Counted from the stretch's first letter, positions 8,087 through 16,270 are shown. The stretch is 20,750 nucleotides of DNA from JADGGM01 sp035277485 (GCA_035277485.1 DATEKK010000232.1:1-20750); one strand, 5' to 3'. Notes: a model not told the origin generated them from the sequence alone. Translations and numbers: made by a program.

Positions 8087-9363
8087 CGATCCACGACCAT
8101 GGCGGCCATGTCGGCCTCGCACACCACGTCGCCATCCACCCGCGCCACGCCGCGCATCTTGCACACGCGCCCGCGGATCTGGACCATCTCCAGCTCGCAG
8201 CGCAGCTGGTCGCCCGGCCTAACGGGCTTCCGCCACTTCACGTTGTCCAACGACATGAAGTACACGATCTTGTTCTCGGGATCGTCCACCGCGCCCATGA
8301 GCAGCATCCCGCCCACCTGCGCCATCGCCTCGACGATCAACACGCCCGGCATCACCGGATGCCCCGGGAAATGCCCCTGAAAGAACGGCTCGTTCATCGT
8401 CACGTTCTTGATGCCGACGATCCGCTTCCGTGGCTCCATCTCGAGGACGCGGTCCACGAGCAGAAACGGATAGCGGTGCGGCAGCACCTTCATGATCTCT
8501 TCGATCCCAAGCATCCGCGATTCGCCCTCCCGGCTGGCCTGCGTGACCATCTGTTGCACCAGCGTGACCGTGCCGCGATGGCTCGGCTTCACCGCGATGA
8601 CGCGCGCCCGCACCCGCGCGCCGGCGAGCGCCAGATCGCCCACGCAATCCATCGTCTTGTGCCGCACGAACTCGTCCGCCCAACGGAGCTCCGCGTCCAC
8701 GAGCCCCGACTCATCCAGCACCAGCGCATTCGCCGTGGACGCACCGCGAATCAATCCCATCTGCGTCAGCATCTCGACCTCGCGCATGAACCCGAACGTG
8801 CGCGCCGCCGCCAGCTCGCGCGCAAACGACTCGCGCGTCACCCCGAGATCCAGCGTCTGCCGTCCGATGAGCGGGTGCGGAAAATCGATCGTGACCTTGA
8901 GCGACAACGACGGCGCCGGCAGCACCTCGTAAATCGACTCGCCGCACTTCACCGACATCGGCCGCGTGACGGCGAGATATTGCACCGCGCCGCGGCGGTC
9001 GGCAATCCCCGCCCTGCCTAACGCATCGAAGTACGGCGCCGCGCTGCCGTCCAGAATCGGCGGCTCGGGCCCGTTCATGTCGATCAGCACGTCGTCGATC
9101 TCGTGCGCCGCCACCGCCGCCAGCACGTGCTCCACCGTGTGCAGCGCCTCGGGGCCCGTGCCGAGCTGCGTCCGCCGGTCGCTCAGCACCGCCAGGTCCG
9201 CCCGCGCCGGCACGAGCGGCTCGCCGGGCAGATCCACGCGACGAAACACCACGCCCGCTCCCGCATCCGCCGGCCGGAACGTGAGCCGGCACGGCTGCCC
9301 GAGGTGCAATCCGATGCCCTCGAGCGATACGGCTTCCGCTATCGAATGGCGTTGATCGCTCAC
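8083..9363 (-). CDS. lpxC-fabZ: LpxC-FabZ fusion: UDP-3-O-acyl-GlcNAc deacetylase and 3-hydroxyacyl-ACP dehydratase
   Basis: This 426-residue protein joins two enzymes. Residues 1 to about 275 are LpxC, the zinc deacetylase that commits the pathway: ALHTVEH holds Glu78 and His79, and FVRHKTMDCVGD holds His235 and Asp239. His79, His235 and Asp239 are the expected zinc ligands, and PSHRG places His262. Residues from about 284 are FabZ, which dehydrates 3-hydroxyacyl-ACP: LPHRYPFLLVDRV, then GHFPGHPVMPGVLIVEAMAQ with His331 and Glu345 as the catalytic pair. The join is about ten residues long and shows no stop or frameshift. LpxC-FabZ fusions are known in Bacteroidetes and related groups. The two activities compete for hydroxyacyl-ACP flux, so the fusion balances membrane phospholipid and lipid A. 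The GTG start overlaps the lpxD stop as GTGA. Confidence 0.95.
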   Translation of the reverse strand: MSDQRHSIAEAVSLEGIGLHLGQPCRLTFRPADAGAGVVFRRVDLPGEPLVPARADLAVLSDRRTQLGTGPEALHTVEHVLAAVAAHEIDDVLIDMNGPEPPILDGSAAPYFDALGRAGIADRRGAVQYLAVTRPMSVKCGESIYEVLPAPSLSLKVTIDFPHPLIGRQTLDLGVTRESFARELAAARTFGFMREVEMLTQMGLIRGASTANALVLDESGLVDAELRWADEFVRHKTMDCVGDLALAGARVRARVIAVKPSHRGTVTLVQQMVTQASREGESRMLGIEEIMKVLPHRYPFLLVDRVLEMEPRKRIVGIKNVTMNEPFFQGHFPGHPVMPGVLIVEAMAQVGGMLLMGAVDDPENKIVYFMSLDNVKWRKPVRPGDQLRCELEMVQIRGRVCKMRGVARVDGDVVCEADMAAMVVDR

Positions 9364-10430
9364 CCGCCGCCGCGCTCCAGCAATTTCTCGATCCGCCGCA
9401 GAAGCCCCGACAGCTTGAAGAGCGCGGCGTGCGCCCGCAGCTGCTCGCCGTGCGGACGCGCCGGATATCCCGACCACGTCTCGCCCGCCGGAATGTCGCC
9501 GAACACACCGGCCTGCGCCGCCAATCGTGCGCCCGCGCCAATGTTGTGGTGCCCGCTCACGCCCACCTGCCCGGCGAGAATGCACCCATCGCCCATGTGC
9601 ACGGACCCCGCGATCCCCACCTGCGCCATGATGAGGCACAACCGCCCGATGCGCACGTTGTGCGCGACGTGCACCAGGTTGTCGATCTTGGTGCCGGCGC
9701 CGATCACCGTGTCGTCCACGCTGCCGCGGTCGATGGTCGAGTTGGCGCCGATCTCCACGTCGTCGCCGATGATGCACCGCCCCACGTGCGGAATCTTGCG
9801 GTGCCCGGCCTCGCCCGGCACGTAGCCGAAGCCATCGCAGCCGAGGCGCGAGCCGGCGTGCACGCGCACGCGTTCGCCTAACACGGTGCCGGCGTACAAC
9901 GTGACGCCATCGGCCAGCCACGACCGCGCGCCGATCGCCACGCCGGCGCCGATCGTCGCGTGGGCGCCCACCACGACCTCGTCGCCTAACTGAACGGCCT
10001 CGCCGATCACCGCGTACGGCCCGATCGCCGCGCCTTCGCCTAACTGCGCACCGCGGCCGATGATCGCCGTGGGATGCACGCCGCGCTCGCGCGGCGCCGC
10101 GGGATACAACTCGGGCAGCACCCGCAGCATCGCCTCGTGCGGCTCGCGCACCACGATCCGGCACGACGCCATCCCCGGCGCGTCCGCCAGGTCCGGCGCC
10201 ACCAGCACCACGCCGGCCGCCGACCGCTCGAACAACGCCGCGTAGCGCTGCTGCGCGAGGAAGCTCAAGTCCTCCGACGTCGCGCGATCCAACGGCGCCA
10301 CGCCGCGTACCCGCGCCCCGCCGTCTCCCCGTACCGTGCCGCCTACCAAATGCGCGATCGCCTCGGCGGTGAGTGAAGGGCTGACCGTCCCCTCATCGCC
10401 GAGGCGAGCTCGCGTCACGTCGTTGGGCAT
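9360..10430 (-). CDS. lpxD: LpxD, UDP-3-O-(3-hydroxyacyl)glucosamine N-acyltransferase
   Basis: LpxD adds the second, amide-linked 3-hydroxyacyl chain after LpxC has deacetylated the sugar. The 356-residue protein has the uridine-binding N-terminal domain (residues about 15-110, with LSFLAQQRYAALF), then a beta-helix of hexapeptide repeats. That helix includes GVHPTAIIGRGAQLGEG, DGFGYVPGEAGHRKIPHVG, and the catalytic-histidine segment KIDNLVHVAHNV. The protein ends in a C-terminal helix. The ATG overlaps the last base of the skp stop (TAATG). Three GCCTAAC motifs fall in its hexapeptide repeats, all read as Leu-Gly. Length is slightly above the 341 residues of Escherichia coli LpxD. Confidence 0.96.
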   Translation of the reverse strand: MPNDVTRARLGDEGTVSPSLTAEAIAHLVGGTVRGDGGARVRGVAPLDRATSEDLSFLAQQRYAALFERSAAGVVLVAPDLADAPGMASCRIVVREPHEAMLRVLPELYPAAPRERGVHPTAIIGRGAQLGEGAAIGPYAVIGEAVQLGDEVVVGAHATIGAGVAIGARSWLADGVTLYAGTVLGERVRVHAGSRLGCDGFGYVPGEAGHRKIPHVGRCIIGDDVEIGANSTIDRGSVDDTVIGAGTKIDNLVHVAHNVRIGRLCLIMAQVGIAGSVHMGDGCILAGQVGVSGHHNIGAGARLAAQAGVFGDIPAGETWSGYPARPHGEQLRAHAALFKLSGLLRRIEKLLERGGG

Positions 10431-11086
10431 TAGGGCCGGCTGGAGTCCGGCCGCGTCGCGCCGAGTGGCTTGCTCGCCGGACCGGCAGGCGGCTTCTGCG
10501 GCGTCGTCGAAATCGGACCAGCTGCCTTGAGCCGCTGGATTACCTTGGCCGTGATATCGAGCGACGAATCTGCCGCGACCACCACTCCGGACTGATTGCC
10601 GGCGTCGAAGACCATCGCGTAGCCGTCCTCGCTGCGTATTTGCTCGATCACCTTGTTGATGTTCTGCATGATGGGACGCATGAGCTCGGCTTGCCGCTGC
10701 TGCGCCTGTTGCTCGAGCTGCTGCACGCGCTGCTGGTACGCGCTCTCTTTCGTCTGGATGTCTTTCTGACGCGTCGCCTTTGCCGTCGCGCTGAGCGTCG
10801 GCTCCGCCTTGTTATAAGCGGACACGAGCGCGTTGAGCGAGTCGCTCATCTTCTGCACTTCGGCGCGATAGCCTTCCATTTCCTTCTGCATCTGCGCCTC
10901 GGCGTCGCTGCGGCCCGGCACTTCGGCCAGAATCTTCTGCGAGTTCACGTAGGCGATTTTCGGCGCGGCACTGCTCGATGACGAGCTCGTGGTTGGCGGC
11001 ACGACCCCGCCCTGCGCCAACACGGTCCCAGCCATGAGGGTGGAGATTGCCAGCGCTGAGAGCGCGGCATGAACAAACGAACGCAT
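10430..11086 (-). CDS. skp: Skp/OmpH family periplasmic chaperone
   Basis: The 218-residue protein has a signal peptide (MRSFVHAALSALAISTLMAG, cleavage likely after VLAQ). A low-complexity Thr/Ser stretch follows, then the OmpH start KIAYVNSQKILAEVPG. A long charged and Gln-rich helical region, about residues 65-150, is rich in QQ and KE pairs and forms the coiled-coil tentacles of Skp. YAMVFDAGNQSGVVVAADSS matches the trimer-core end of the family. The tail is proline-rich and probably disordered. Skp holds unfolded outer-membrane proteins in the periplasm. The ATG at 11086 has a good GGAG box five bases upstream and lies 11 bases after the bamA stop, the classic bamA-skp-lpxD order. Confidence 0.92.
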   Translation of the reverse strand: MRSFVHAALSALAISTLMAGTVLAQGGVVPPTTSSSSSSAAPKIAYVNSQKILAEVPGRSDAEAQMQKEMEGYRAEVQKMSDSLNALVSAYNKAEPTLSATAKATRQKDIQTKESAYQQRVQQLEQQAQQRQAELMRPIMQNINKVIEQIRSEDGYAMVFDAGNQSGVVVAADSSLDITAKVIQRLKAAGPISTTPQKPPAGPASKPLGATRPDSSRP

Positions 11087-11091
11087 TGTGA

Positions 11092-11095
11092 CTCC
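11092..11095 (-). promoter_or_regulatory. Shine-Dalgarno sequence of skp
   Basis: GGAG on the minus strand, five bases before the ATG at 11086, in the short gap after bamA. It is one of the few clear ribosome-binding sites in the window, and it decides the skp start over an upstream in-frame ATG at 11134 that lies inside bamA. Confidence 0.6.
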
Positions 11096-11097
11096 GG

Positions 11098-13500
11098 TTA
11101 GAAAATTTGTCCGAGCTTGAAGTGCAGCATCCACTTCGGGTCAGGCCGGCCGGTTATGTCGACGCGGTCGAACCCATACGCCCAATCGAGGCCAAGCGGC
11201 CCGAGAGGCGTCACGATTGCTACACCAATCCCAGCGCCCCGGAACAAGCGCGTCGGGTCGAAATCGCGCGGCGAGTCGTACACGTTGCCGGCGTCATAGA
11301 AGAGGTCCGAGTACAGCATCGAATTGAAGCGGACGCCGAGCTCGGCCGTCGTGCTGAAGAAGGCGTTGCCGAAAGATTGGACGGTGGCGTTGCTGTTCGT
11401 TCCCGGTACGAACCCCGCCGGCGTGATTGAAAATTCCTCGTAACCGCGCAGTTGTTCGCCGTATTGCGTACCGCCCATGGCGAACTTCTGAGAATAGAAG
11501 AAAGGTCCTGCGTTACCGAACAACATGCCAGCCCGGGCGGTGAGCCCGAACACGAGCTTCATGGACTGTGAGCCGATCTGCTGACCGCCCCACGTAGCCA
11601 ACGTGGAGTAGTTACGCAACTCGGTAGTGTACCGCTGGAAGCTGGACGTGCCGCCGAGCGGTCCACCGTTGAACTGCGCGTCGATCTCCCGGAGCGAGCC
11701 CGCCGATGGGAACGGCATGTCGATTCGGTTGTCGTGCGTGAGCTGGACACCGACCGTCGACCGGAAGTGCTGGCGTGTGTCGATCAGCGTGTCCCGCGTC
11801 GCCAAACCGCCCGTGAATCGGACTGCCTCACCACCGTACGACACGAACAGCCGCGTGAACGGCGACCCGTGCACCGGGAAGCCCAACTGCAGCGATCCAC
11901 CCGACGCCTGGCTCTGTCCGAGGTCGGCGATCAGATAGCGCGAATACGTGCTGTACGCCGTGGCCGTAGCCGAGATCCTCGTTTGACGGACCGCGGGGTC
12001 GGTGTAGCTCAGCTGGAAGTCGTTCACGTATTTGCCGTACTGCCACTGCACCGACGCCTTCTTGCACAAGCCGAACAAGTTAGGCTGGTCGAGACCGATG
12101 AAGCCGCCCAGGCCCGTGCCCTCGCCCACGGACGCGCCGAAGTTCACGCTGCCCGTGTGCTTCTCCTTCACGTGGAACACGACGTCGACGTCGCCCTTGT
12201 CGTTCGCGCGCGGAGTCTCGGGCGGCGGCAACGGCGACTCGAAGAAGCCGAGGTTCTGGATGTTCTGGTAGCTGCGGATCAGGCGGTCCTGGCTGAAGAC
12301 GTCGCCCGGCACGATGACTAACGCATCGCGGATGCACTGGTCCGAGGTGTAATCGTTGCCCGCGATGTCGATGCGATTGATGGTCGCCGGCGTCCCCTCG
12401 GAGATCAGCCAGCGGAGGTTCACCATCGGCACCGAGTCCTTGCTCATCGTGCGCTCCACCTCGGGGCGGATCTGCACGTAGATGTAGCCCTCGTTCGCGT
12501 ACGCGGTGCGCAGCTTCTCGGTGGCGTCGTCCCAGGCCGCGGCGTCGAACGCGTTCTGCTCGCTCGTGCCACCGCCGAACAAGCCTTTCACTTTCTCGCC
12601 TAACGACGGCGACCGCGGCGTGAACGGATAGAAGCGATCGATCTCCGCGGTCGAGAAGTGCCGGTTGCCCACCACCTCGAACGTGCCGACCTGGTACTGC
12701 GGCCCTTCCTTCACCTGCACCTGGACCATCGCCTTGCCATTCTGCTTGTCCACCAGCAGCGTGTCCTTCTGGACCTGGAAGTCGATGAATCCGTTCGACT
12801 GATACAGCTTGGGGATGCGGTCGTTGATGTCGGACTGGAATTTGTCTTCGTCGAACTCGCCCTTGTGCCAGAACCAGAAGCCCTCGGGCTTCGTTTTCAT
12901 GGCGCCGACCACTTCGCTCGGCTTGAGCTTCTTACCGCCTTGGATTTCGACGCCCGACACGGCGAGGCGCCGTCCCTCGTTCACCTTGAACGTGATGTTG
13001 GTGAAGCCGTTGGACACCGTGCTCTCGGGCTGCACGCTGGCCAGGTAGTATCCCTTGGCCTCGTACATCGAATCGATGCGTTCCACCGCGCGCGCGACTA
13101 ACGACGGATCGATCGGCTTGCCGGAGAGCAACTCGATCTTGTCGCGCAGCGCGCCCTCACCGATGACGTCCTCGCCTTCCACCGAGAAGTGCCCGAGCAG
13201 CGGCCGCTCGACGACGGTGAAGACGGCCGAGGCATGTCCGTTAGCACCAACTTCGCAGCCCATCTGTACGGTGCTGAATTGCCCCGTTGCATAAAGGTTG
13301 CGGATAGCGCGTTGCAGGACGCGGAAGTTGATGGTGTCGCCCTTGGTGATCCCGATGTCCGAGAGCACGGTCGGCGTAGTCACCCGGCTGTTGCCTCGGA
13401 TGATCACGGAGTCGGGGGTGGCACACGGGCCGGAGGCCTGCGCGTACACCCCGGTCGTCACCGTGAAAAAGGCGATCGGGAGGACCAGTCGTCGAAGCAT
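11098..13500 (-). CDS. bamA: BamA, outer-membrane protein assembly factor
   Basis: BamA is the Omp85 insertase that folds beta-barrel proteins into the outer membrane. The 800-residue protein has a signal peptide (residues 1 to about 20, ending VYAQA). A POTRA region follows to about residue 440, starting with DSVIIRGNSRV and including typical LYATGQF and GNDYTSDQCIRDAL segments, consistent with five POTRA domains. A 16-strand barrel starts near VNFGASVGEGTGLGG at about residue 448. The loop-6 signature reads LRGYEE, where the family has V/IRGF or RGY. The chain ends in LHFKLGQIF with the expected terminal aromatic residue. It is the first gene after the clpC terminator, so its promoter should lie within 13501-13645. 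No Shine-Dalgarno sequence is evident. Confidence 0.95.
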   Translation of the reverse strand: MLRRLVLPIAFFTVTTGVYAQASGPCATPDSVIIRGNSRVTTPTVLSDIGITKGDTINFRVLQRAIRNLYATGQFSTVQMGCEVGANGHASAVFTVVERPLLGHFSVEGEDVIGEGALRDKIELLSGKPIDPSLVARAVERIDSMYEAKGYYLASVQPESTVSNGFTNITFKVNEGRRLAVSGVEIQGGKKLKPSEVVGAMKTKPEGFWFWHKGEFDEDKFQSDINDRIPKLYQSNGFIDFQVQKDTLLVDKQNGKAMVQVQVKEGPQYQVGTFEVVGNRHFSTAEIDRFYPFTPRSPSLGEKVKGLFGGGTSEQNAFDAAAWDDATEKLRTAYANEGYIYVQIRPEVERTMSKDSVPMVNLRWLISEGTPATINRIDIAGNDYTSDQCIRDALVIVPGDVFSQDRLIRSYQNIQNLGFFESPLPPPETPRANDKGDVDVVFHVKEKHTGSVNFGASVGEGTGLGGFIGLDQPNLFGLCKKASVQWQYGKYVNDFQLSYTDPAVRQTRISATATAYSTYSRYLIADLGQSQASGGSLQLGFPVHGSPFTRLFVSYGGEAVRFTGGLATRDTLIDTRQHFRSTVGVQLTHDNRIDMPFPSAGSLREIDAQFNGGPLGGTSSFQRYTTELRNYSTLATWGGQQIGSQSMKLVFGLTARAGMLFGNAGPFFYSQKFAMGGTQYGEQLRGYEEFSITPAGFVPGTNSNATVQSFGNAFFSTTAELGVRFNSMLYSDLFYDAGNVYDSPRDFDPTRLFRGAGIGVAIVTPLGPLGLDWAYGFDRVDITGRPDPKWMLHFKLGQIF

Positions 13501-13507
13501 GGCCTAT

Positions 13508-13513
13508 AAGATA
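13508..13513 (-). promoter_or_regulatory. possible -10 box (TATCTT) just upstream of bamA
   Basis: On the minus strand TATCTT is followed by seven bases and then the bamA ATG. It is the only AT-rich hexamer in this GC-rich stretch, it fits the loose TANNNT pattern, and no Shine-Dalgarno sequence is present. This would give a leaderless or nearly leaderless transcript. No -35 box at normal spacing was found: TTGGAC lies about 23 bases upstream. Confidence 0.25.
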
Positions 13514-13578
13514 CACACGAAACGGCGGAATGCCCCGTCCAACTTTGGGGAAGCGCACGCCTCGCGTGCTTCGGGAAG

Positions 13579-13611
13579 CGCTTCGCTTGGGGAACCGCTT
13601 CGCTTGGGGAA
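13579..13611. repeat. tandem pair of 16-bp units in the left arm
   Basis: CGCTTCGCTTGGGGAA occurs at 13579-13594 and again at 13596-13611, separated by one base. A third, inverted copy is at 13697-13712 in the right arm. The extra copy breaks the symmetry of the large inverted repeat and suggests local duplication after the element arose. Confidence 0.8.
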
Positions 13612-13645
13612 TGAGGGCTGCCGGGCGCGGCAGGGGTGACGCTCC

Positions 13646-13686
13646 AAAAAATTAGGGAAGAGGGCCGCACTTGCCCCCTTCCCTAA
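13646..13686 (-). terminator. rho-independent terminator of the lysS-clpC unit
   Basis: On the minus strand a 14-bp stem (arms 13673-13686 and 13652-13665, with one G-U wobble) closes a 7-base loop and is followed at once by six T residues (13651-13646). On the plus strand the hairpin has no T-run, so it acts in one direction only. It lies 65 bases beyond the clpC stop, between the arms of the larger inverted repeat. It separates the clpC transcription unit from bamA. Confidence 0.88.
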
Positions 13687-13750
13687 GCGTTAGCGATTCC
13701 CCAAGCGAAGCGCTTCCCGAAGCACGCGTCAGCGTGCGTTTCCCCCGCTC

Positions 13751-16237
13751 TTATGTCGTGGTCTTGCTCAGTACTTTGAACTCGAGCTTCGTCCCGTCAG
13801 CCGAGACATCCACCTCGACTTCATCGCCCTTCGCAAACTCCCCAATCAGAATCTTCTCCGACAGCGGGTCCTCCACGTACTTCTGGATCGCCCTCTTGAG
13901 CGGACGGGCGCCGAAGTGCTCGTCGTAACCGTGCGTGCTCAGGAACTCGTTCGCGGGACCCGACAGCTTGAGCGTGATCTCTTCGTCCGACAGACGCCGC
14001 TGCACCTCGCGGAGCAGAATCCCGACGATCTGCGAAATGTGATCCTTGTTGAGCGGGTGGAACACGATCACGTCGTCCAACCGATTCAGGAATTCCGGAT
14101 TGAAGACCCGCTGGATCTCCTCCTTCACCTTCTCCTGAATGCGATCGAAGTTTTCGCGATCGTCCGGCGCCGCGAAGCCCAAGCCCTTGCTCTTGGTGAT
14201 GTCGCGCGCACCCACGTTGGACGTCATGATCACGACCGTGTTCTTGAAATCGATCACGCGACCATAGTTGTCCGTGAGGTGCCCTTCGTCCAACACCTGC
14301 AGCAGGATATTGAATACATCCGGGTGCGCCTTCTCGATCTCGTCGAGCAGCACCACGCTGTACGGCTTGCGACGCACGGCCTTGGTGAGCGTGCCCGAGT
14401 CCTCGTAGCCGACGTAGCCCGGAGGCGCGCCAATGAGCCGGCTCACGGAGAATTTCTCCATGTACTCGCTCATGTCGACGCGAATGAGCGCCTGCGTGTC
14501 GGCGAACAGGAACTTGGCCAGCGCGCGCGCCAGCTCGGTTTTCCCGACGCCCGTTGGGCCGGAGAAAATGAACGACCCGATCGGACGCGCCGGATCCTTG
14601 AGACCCGCGCGGCTCCGACGAATGGACCGCGACAGCGCCTTGATCGCCTCGTCCTGCCCAACGACCGACGCGTGGAGCTCATCCTCCATGCGCAGCAACC
14701 GGGCGCTCTCGGCTTCCTGCAGGCGCGTCACCGGGATGCCGGTCCACCGGCTCACGATGAAGGAGATTTCCTCCTCGCCTAACACAGGCCGGAACGACTG
14801 GCGGTGCTTCTCCCACTCTTCGCCCTTGCGGCGAATCTCGCCCTGCAGCTCGCGCTCCTTGTCGCGCAGCGCCGCCGCGCGCTCGAAGTTCTGGTCGCGC
14901 ACCGCCGCTTCTTTCTCGACGTTCACGTCCTCGAGCTTGCCCTTGAGCTCCGCCACTTCCGGCGGCGGCGCCTGCGCGGCGAGACGCGCCCGCGCACCCG
15001 CCTCGTCGATCACGTCGATCGCCTTGTCGGGCAGGAACCGGTCCGTGATGTAACGCTCGGAAAGCTTCGATGCGGTCACCAGCGTCGTATCGGGGATCGT
15101 CACATGGTGATGATCCTCGTACTTCTTGCGCAGACCACGCAGGATCTCTACGGTCTCCTCCACCGAAGGTGGATCGACGATTACCGTCTGGAAACGCCGC
15201 TCGAGCGCCCCGTCTTTTTCGATGTACTTGCGGTACTCGTTGAGGGTGGACGCGCCGACGCACTGCAGCTCGCCGCGCGCGAGCGCGGGCTTGAGCATAT
15301 TGCTCGCGTCGATCGCGCCTTCCGCGGCGCCGGCGCCGACCAGCGTATGGAGCTCGTCGATGAACAAGATGATGTTCTTGTTCTGGGCGATCTCGTTCAT
15401 GACCGCCTTGAGGCGCTCCTCGAACTGGCCGCGATACTTGGTGCCGGCAATCACCGCCGCCATGTCTAACGCAAGCACGCGGTGGTCGCGCAGCGACTCC
15501 GGGCACTCGCCGTTGGCGATGAGTTGGGCGAGCCCTTCGACGATGGCCGTCTTGCCCACGCCGGGTTCGCCGATGAGCACCGGGTTGTTCTTCTTGCGGC
15601 GCGTCAACACTTCCATGACGCGCTGGATCTCCTTCGCTCGGCCGATGGTCGGATCGAGTTGACCTTCGCCGGCCAGCTGCGTGAGATCGCGGCAGAAGTG
15701 ATCGAGTGCAGGCGTCTTGGACTTTTTCTCGCCCTTGGCTTGCTGCGGAGCCGGCGGGCTGCCGGCCTGCGCCGTGGCACCTCCAGCCGGCATCTCCGTG
15801 CCCAACAGGCGAAGCGTCTCCGCCCGGGCCGCGTCCAAATTGACGCCTGTATCAGTTAGTACCTGCGCGGCGATGCCCTTCTCCTCGCGTAACAATCCGA
15901 GCAGGAGGTGCTCCGTACCCACATAACTGTGGTTCAGCTCCCTCGCCTCGCTCATGGCGAGCTCGAGTACCTTCTTCGCTCGAGATGTGTAGGGGAGGTC
16001 GGGCCCGGTGGTCTGTGCTGCTTTGCCTTTCTTGACCGTCTCCTCGATCTTCTGCTGAATCTCGTCGAGATCCACGCTCAAATTCTGGAGAACGGCCGCA
16101 GCAACACCCTCACCCTCTCGGATGAGGCCGAGCAGGATGTGCTCAGTCCCCACGTACTCGTGGTGGAGACGCGCGGCTTCCTCGCGAGCCATCGCGAGAA
16201 CTTTTCGCACACGCTCAGTGAAGTTGTAGCCGTTCAT
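13751..16237 (-). CDS. clpC: ClpC, AAA+ unfoldase subunit of the Clp protease
   Basis: The 828-residue protein is a class I Hsp100 that unfolds substrates and feeds them to ClpP. It has two Clp-N repeats (about residues 5-70 and 80-145) with the shared YVGTEH..LLGL core. The first ATPase carries GEPGVGKT (223-230) and LFIDELHTLVGAG. A UVR-containing middle domain lies at about 425-460 (VRDQNFERAAALRDKER), and the second ATPase has SGPTGVGKTELA and VVLLDEIEKAHPDVF. The middle domain identifies ClpC rather than ClpA or ClpB. A GAGGG box stands four bases before the ATG, 33 bases after mcsB. In Firmicutes the McsB kinase marks substrates with phosphoarginine for ClpC; the adjacent mcsA and mcsB suggest the same here. 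Confidence 0.96.
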   Translation of the reverse strand: MNGYNFTERVRKVLAMAREEAARLHHEYVGTEHILLGLIREGEGVAAAVLQNLSVDLDEIQQKIEETVKKGKAAQTTGPDLPYTSRAKKVLELAMSEARELNHSYVGTEHLLLGLLREEKGIAAQVLTDTGVNLDAARAETLRLLGTEMPAGGATAQAGSPPAPQQAKGEKKSKTPALDHFCRDLTQLAGEGQLDPTIGRAKEIQRVMEVLTRRKKNNPVLIGEPGVGKTAIVEGLAQLIANGECPESLRDHRVLALDMAAVIAGTKYRGQFEERLKAVMNEIAQNKNIILFIDELHTLVGAGAAEGAIDASNMLKPALARGELQCVGASTLNEYRKYIEKDGALERRFQTVIVDPPSVEETVEILRGLRKKYEDHHHVTIPDTTLVTASKLSERYITDRFLPDKAIDVIDEAGARARLAAQAPPPEVAELKGKLEDVNVEKEAAVRDQNFERAAALRDKERELQGEIRRKGEEWEKHRQSFRPVLGEEEISFIVSRWTGIPVTRLQEAESARLLRMEDELHASVVGQDEAIKALSRSIRRSRAGLKDPARPIGSFIFSGPTGVGKTELARALAKFLFADTQALIRVDMSEYMEKFSVSRLIGAPPGYVGYEDSGTLTKAVRRKPYSVVLLDEIEKAHPDVFNILLQVLDEGHLTDNYGRVIDFKNTVVIMTSNVGARDITKSKGLGFAAPDDRENFDRIQEKVKEEIQRVFNPEFLNRLDDVIVFHPLNKDHISQIVGILLREVQRRLSDEEITLKLSGPANEFLSTHGYDEHFGARPLKRAIQKYVEDPLSEKILIGEFAKGDEVEVDVSADGTKLEFKVLSKTTT

Positions 16238-16241
16238 AGGT

Positions 16242-16246
16242 CCCTC
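16242..16246 (-). promoter_or_regulatory. Shine-Dalgarno sequence of clpC
   Basis: GAGGG on the minus strand, four bases before the clpC ATG at 16237, inside the 33-base mcsB-clpC gap. clpC is the only gene of its unit here that is not joined to its predecessor by overlapping codons, so it probably has its own ribosome entry. Confidence 0.5.
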
Positions 16247-16270
16247 AGTGCCGGACAGCCCTGCGTCGGG

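Larger units (their letters stand above)
13547..13745. repeat. large imperfect inverted repeat between clpC and bamA
   Basis: The left arm (13547-13594) and right arm (13697-13745) are reverse complements with one mismatch cluster and a one-base length difference. The inner 32 bases of each arm (13563-13594 and 13697-13728) match perfectly. Each arm contains smaller palindromes such as GAAGCGCTTC. The region between the arms holds a second copy of the 16-mer CGCTTCGCTTGGGGAA (13596-13611) and the clpC terminator. The right arm starts five bases after the clpC stop. No target-site duplication or coding sequence was seen. It resembles a REP/BIME-type or MITE-like element, which is an inference. 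Confidence 0.85.

Noticed and set aside
8041..9021. Open plus-strand frame of 326 codons opposite lpxC-fabZ
   Set aside because: It is an antisense shadow of a conserved gene; long opposite frames are common in high-GC DNA.
9364..10164. N-terminal extension of the lpxC-fabZ frame inside lpxD
   Set aside because: The extension is Arg/Gly-rich and out of frame with lpxD. The LpxC family start and the GTGA overlap place the start at 9363.
13916..15469. Several long plus-strand open frames opposite clpC
   Set aside because: They are antisense to a highly conserved ATPase, with no start signals and low-complexity translations.
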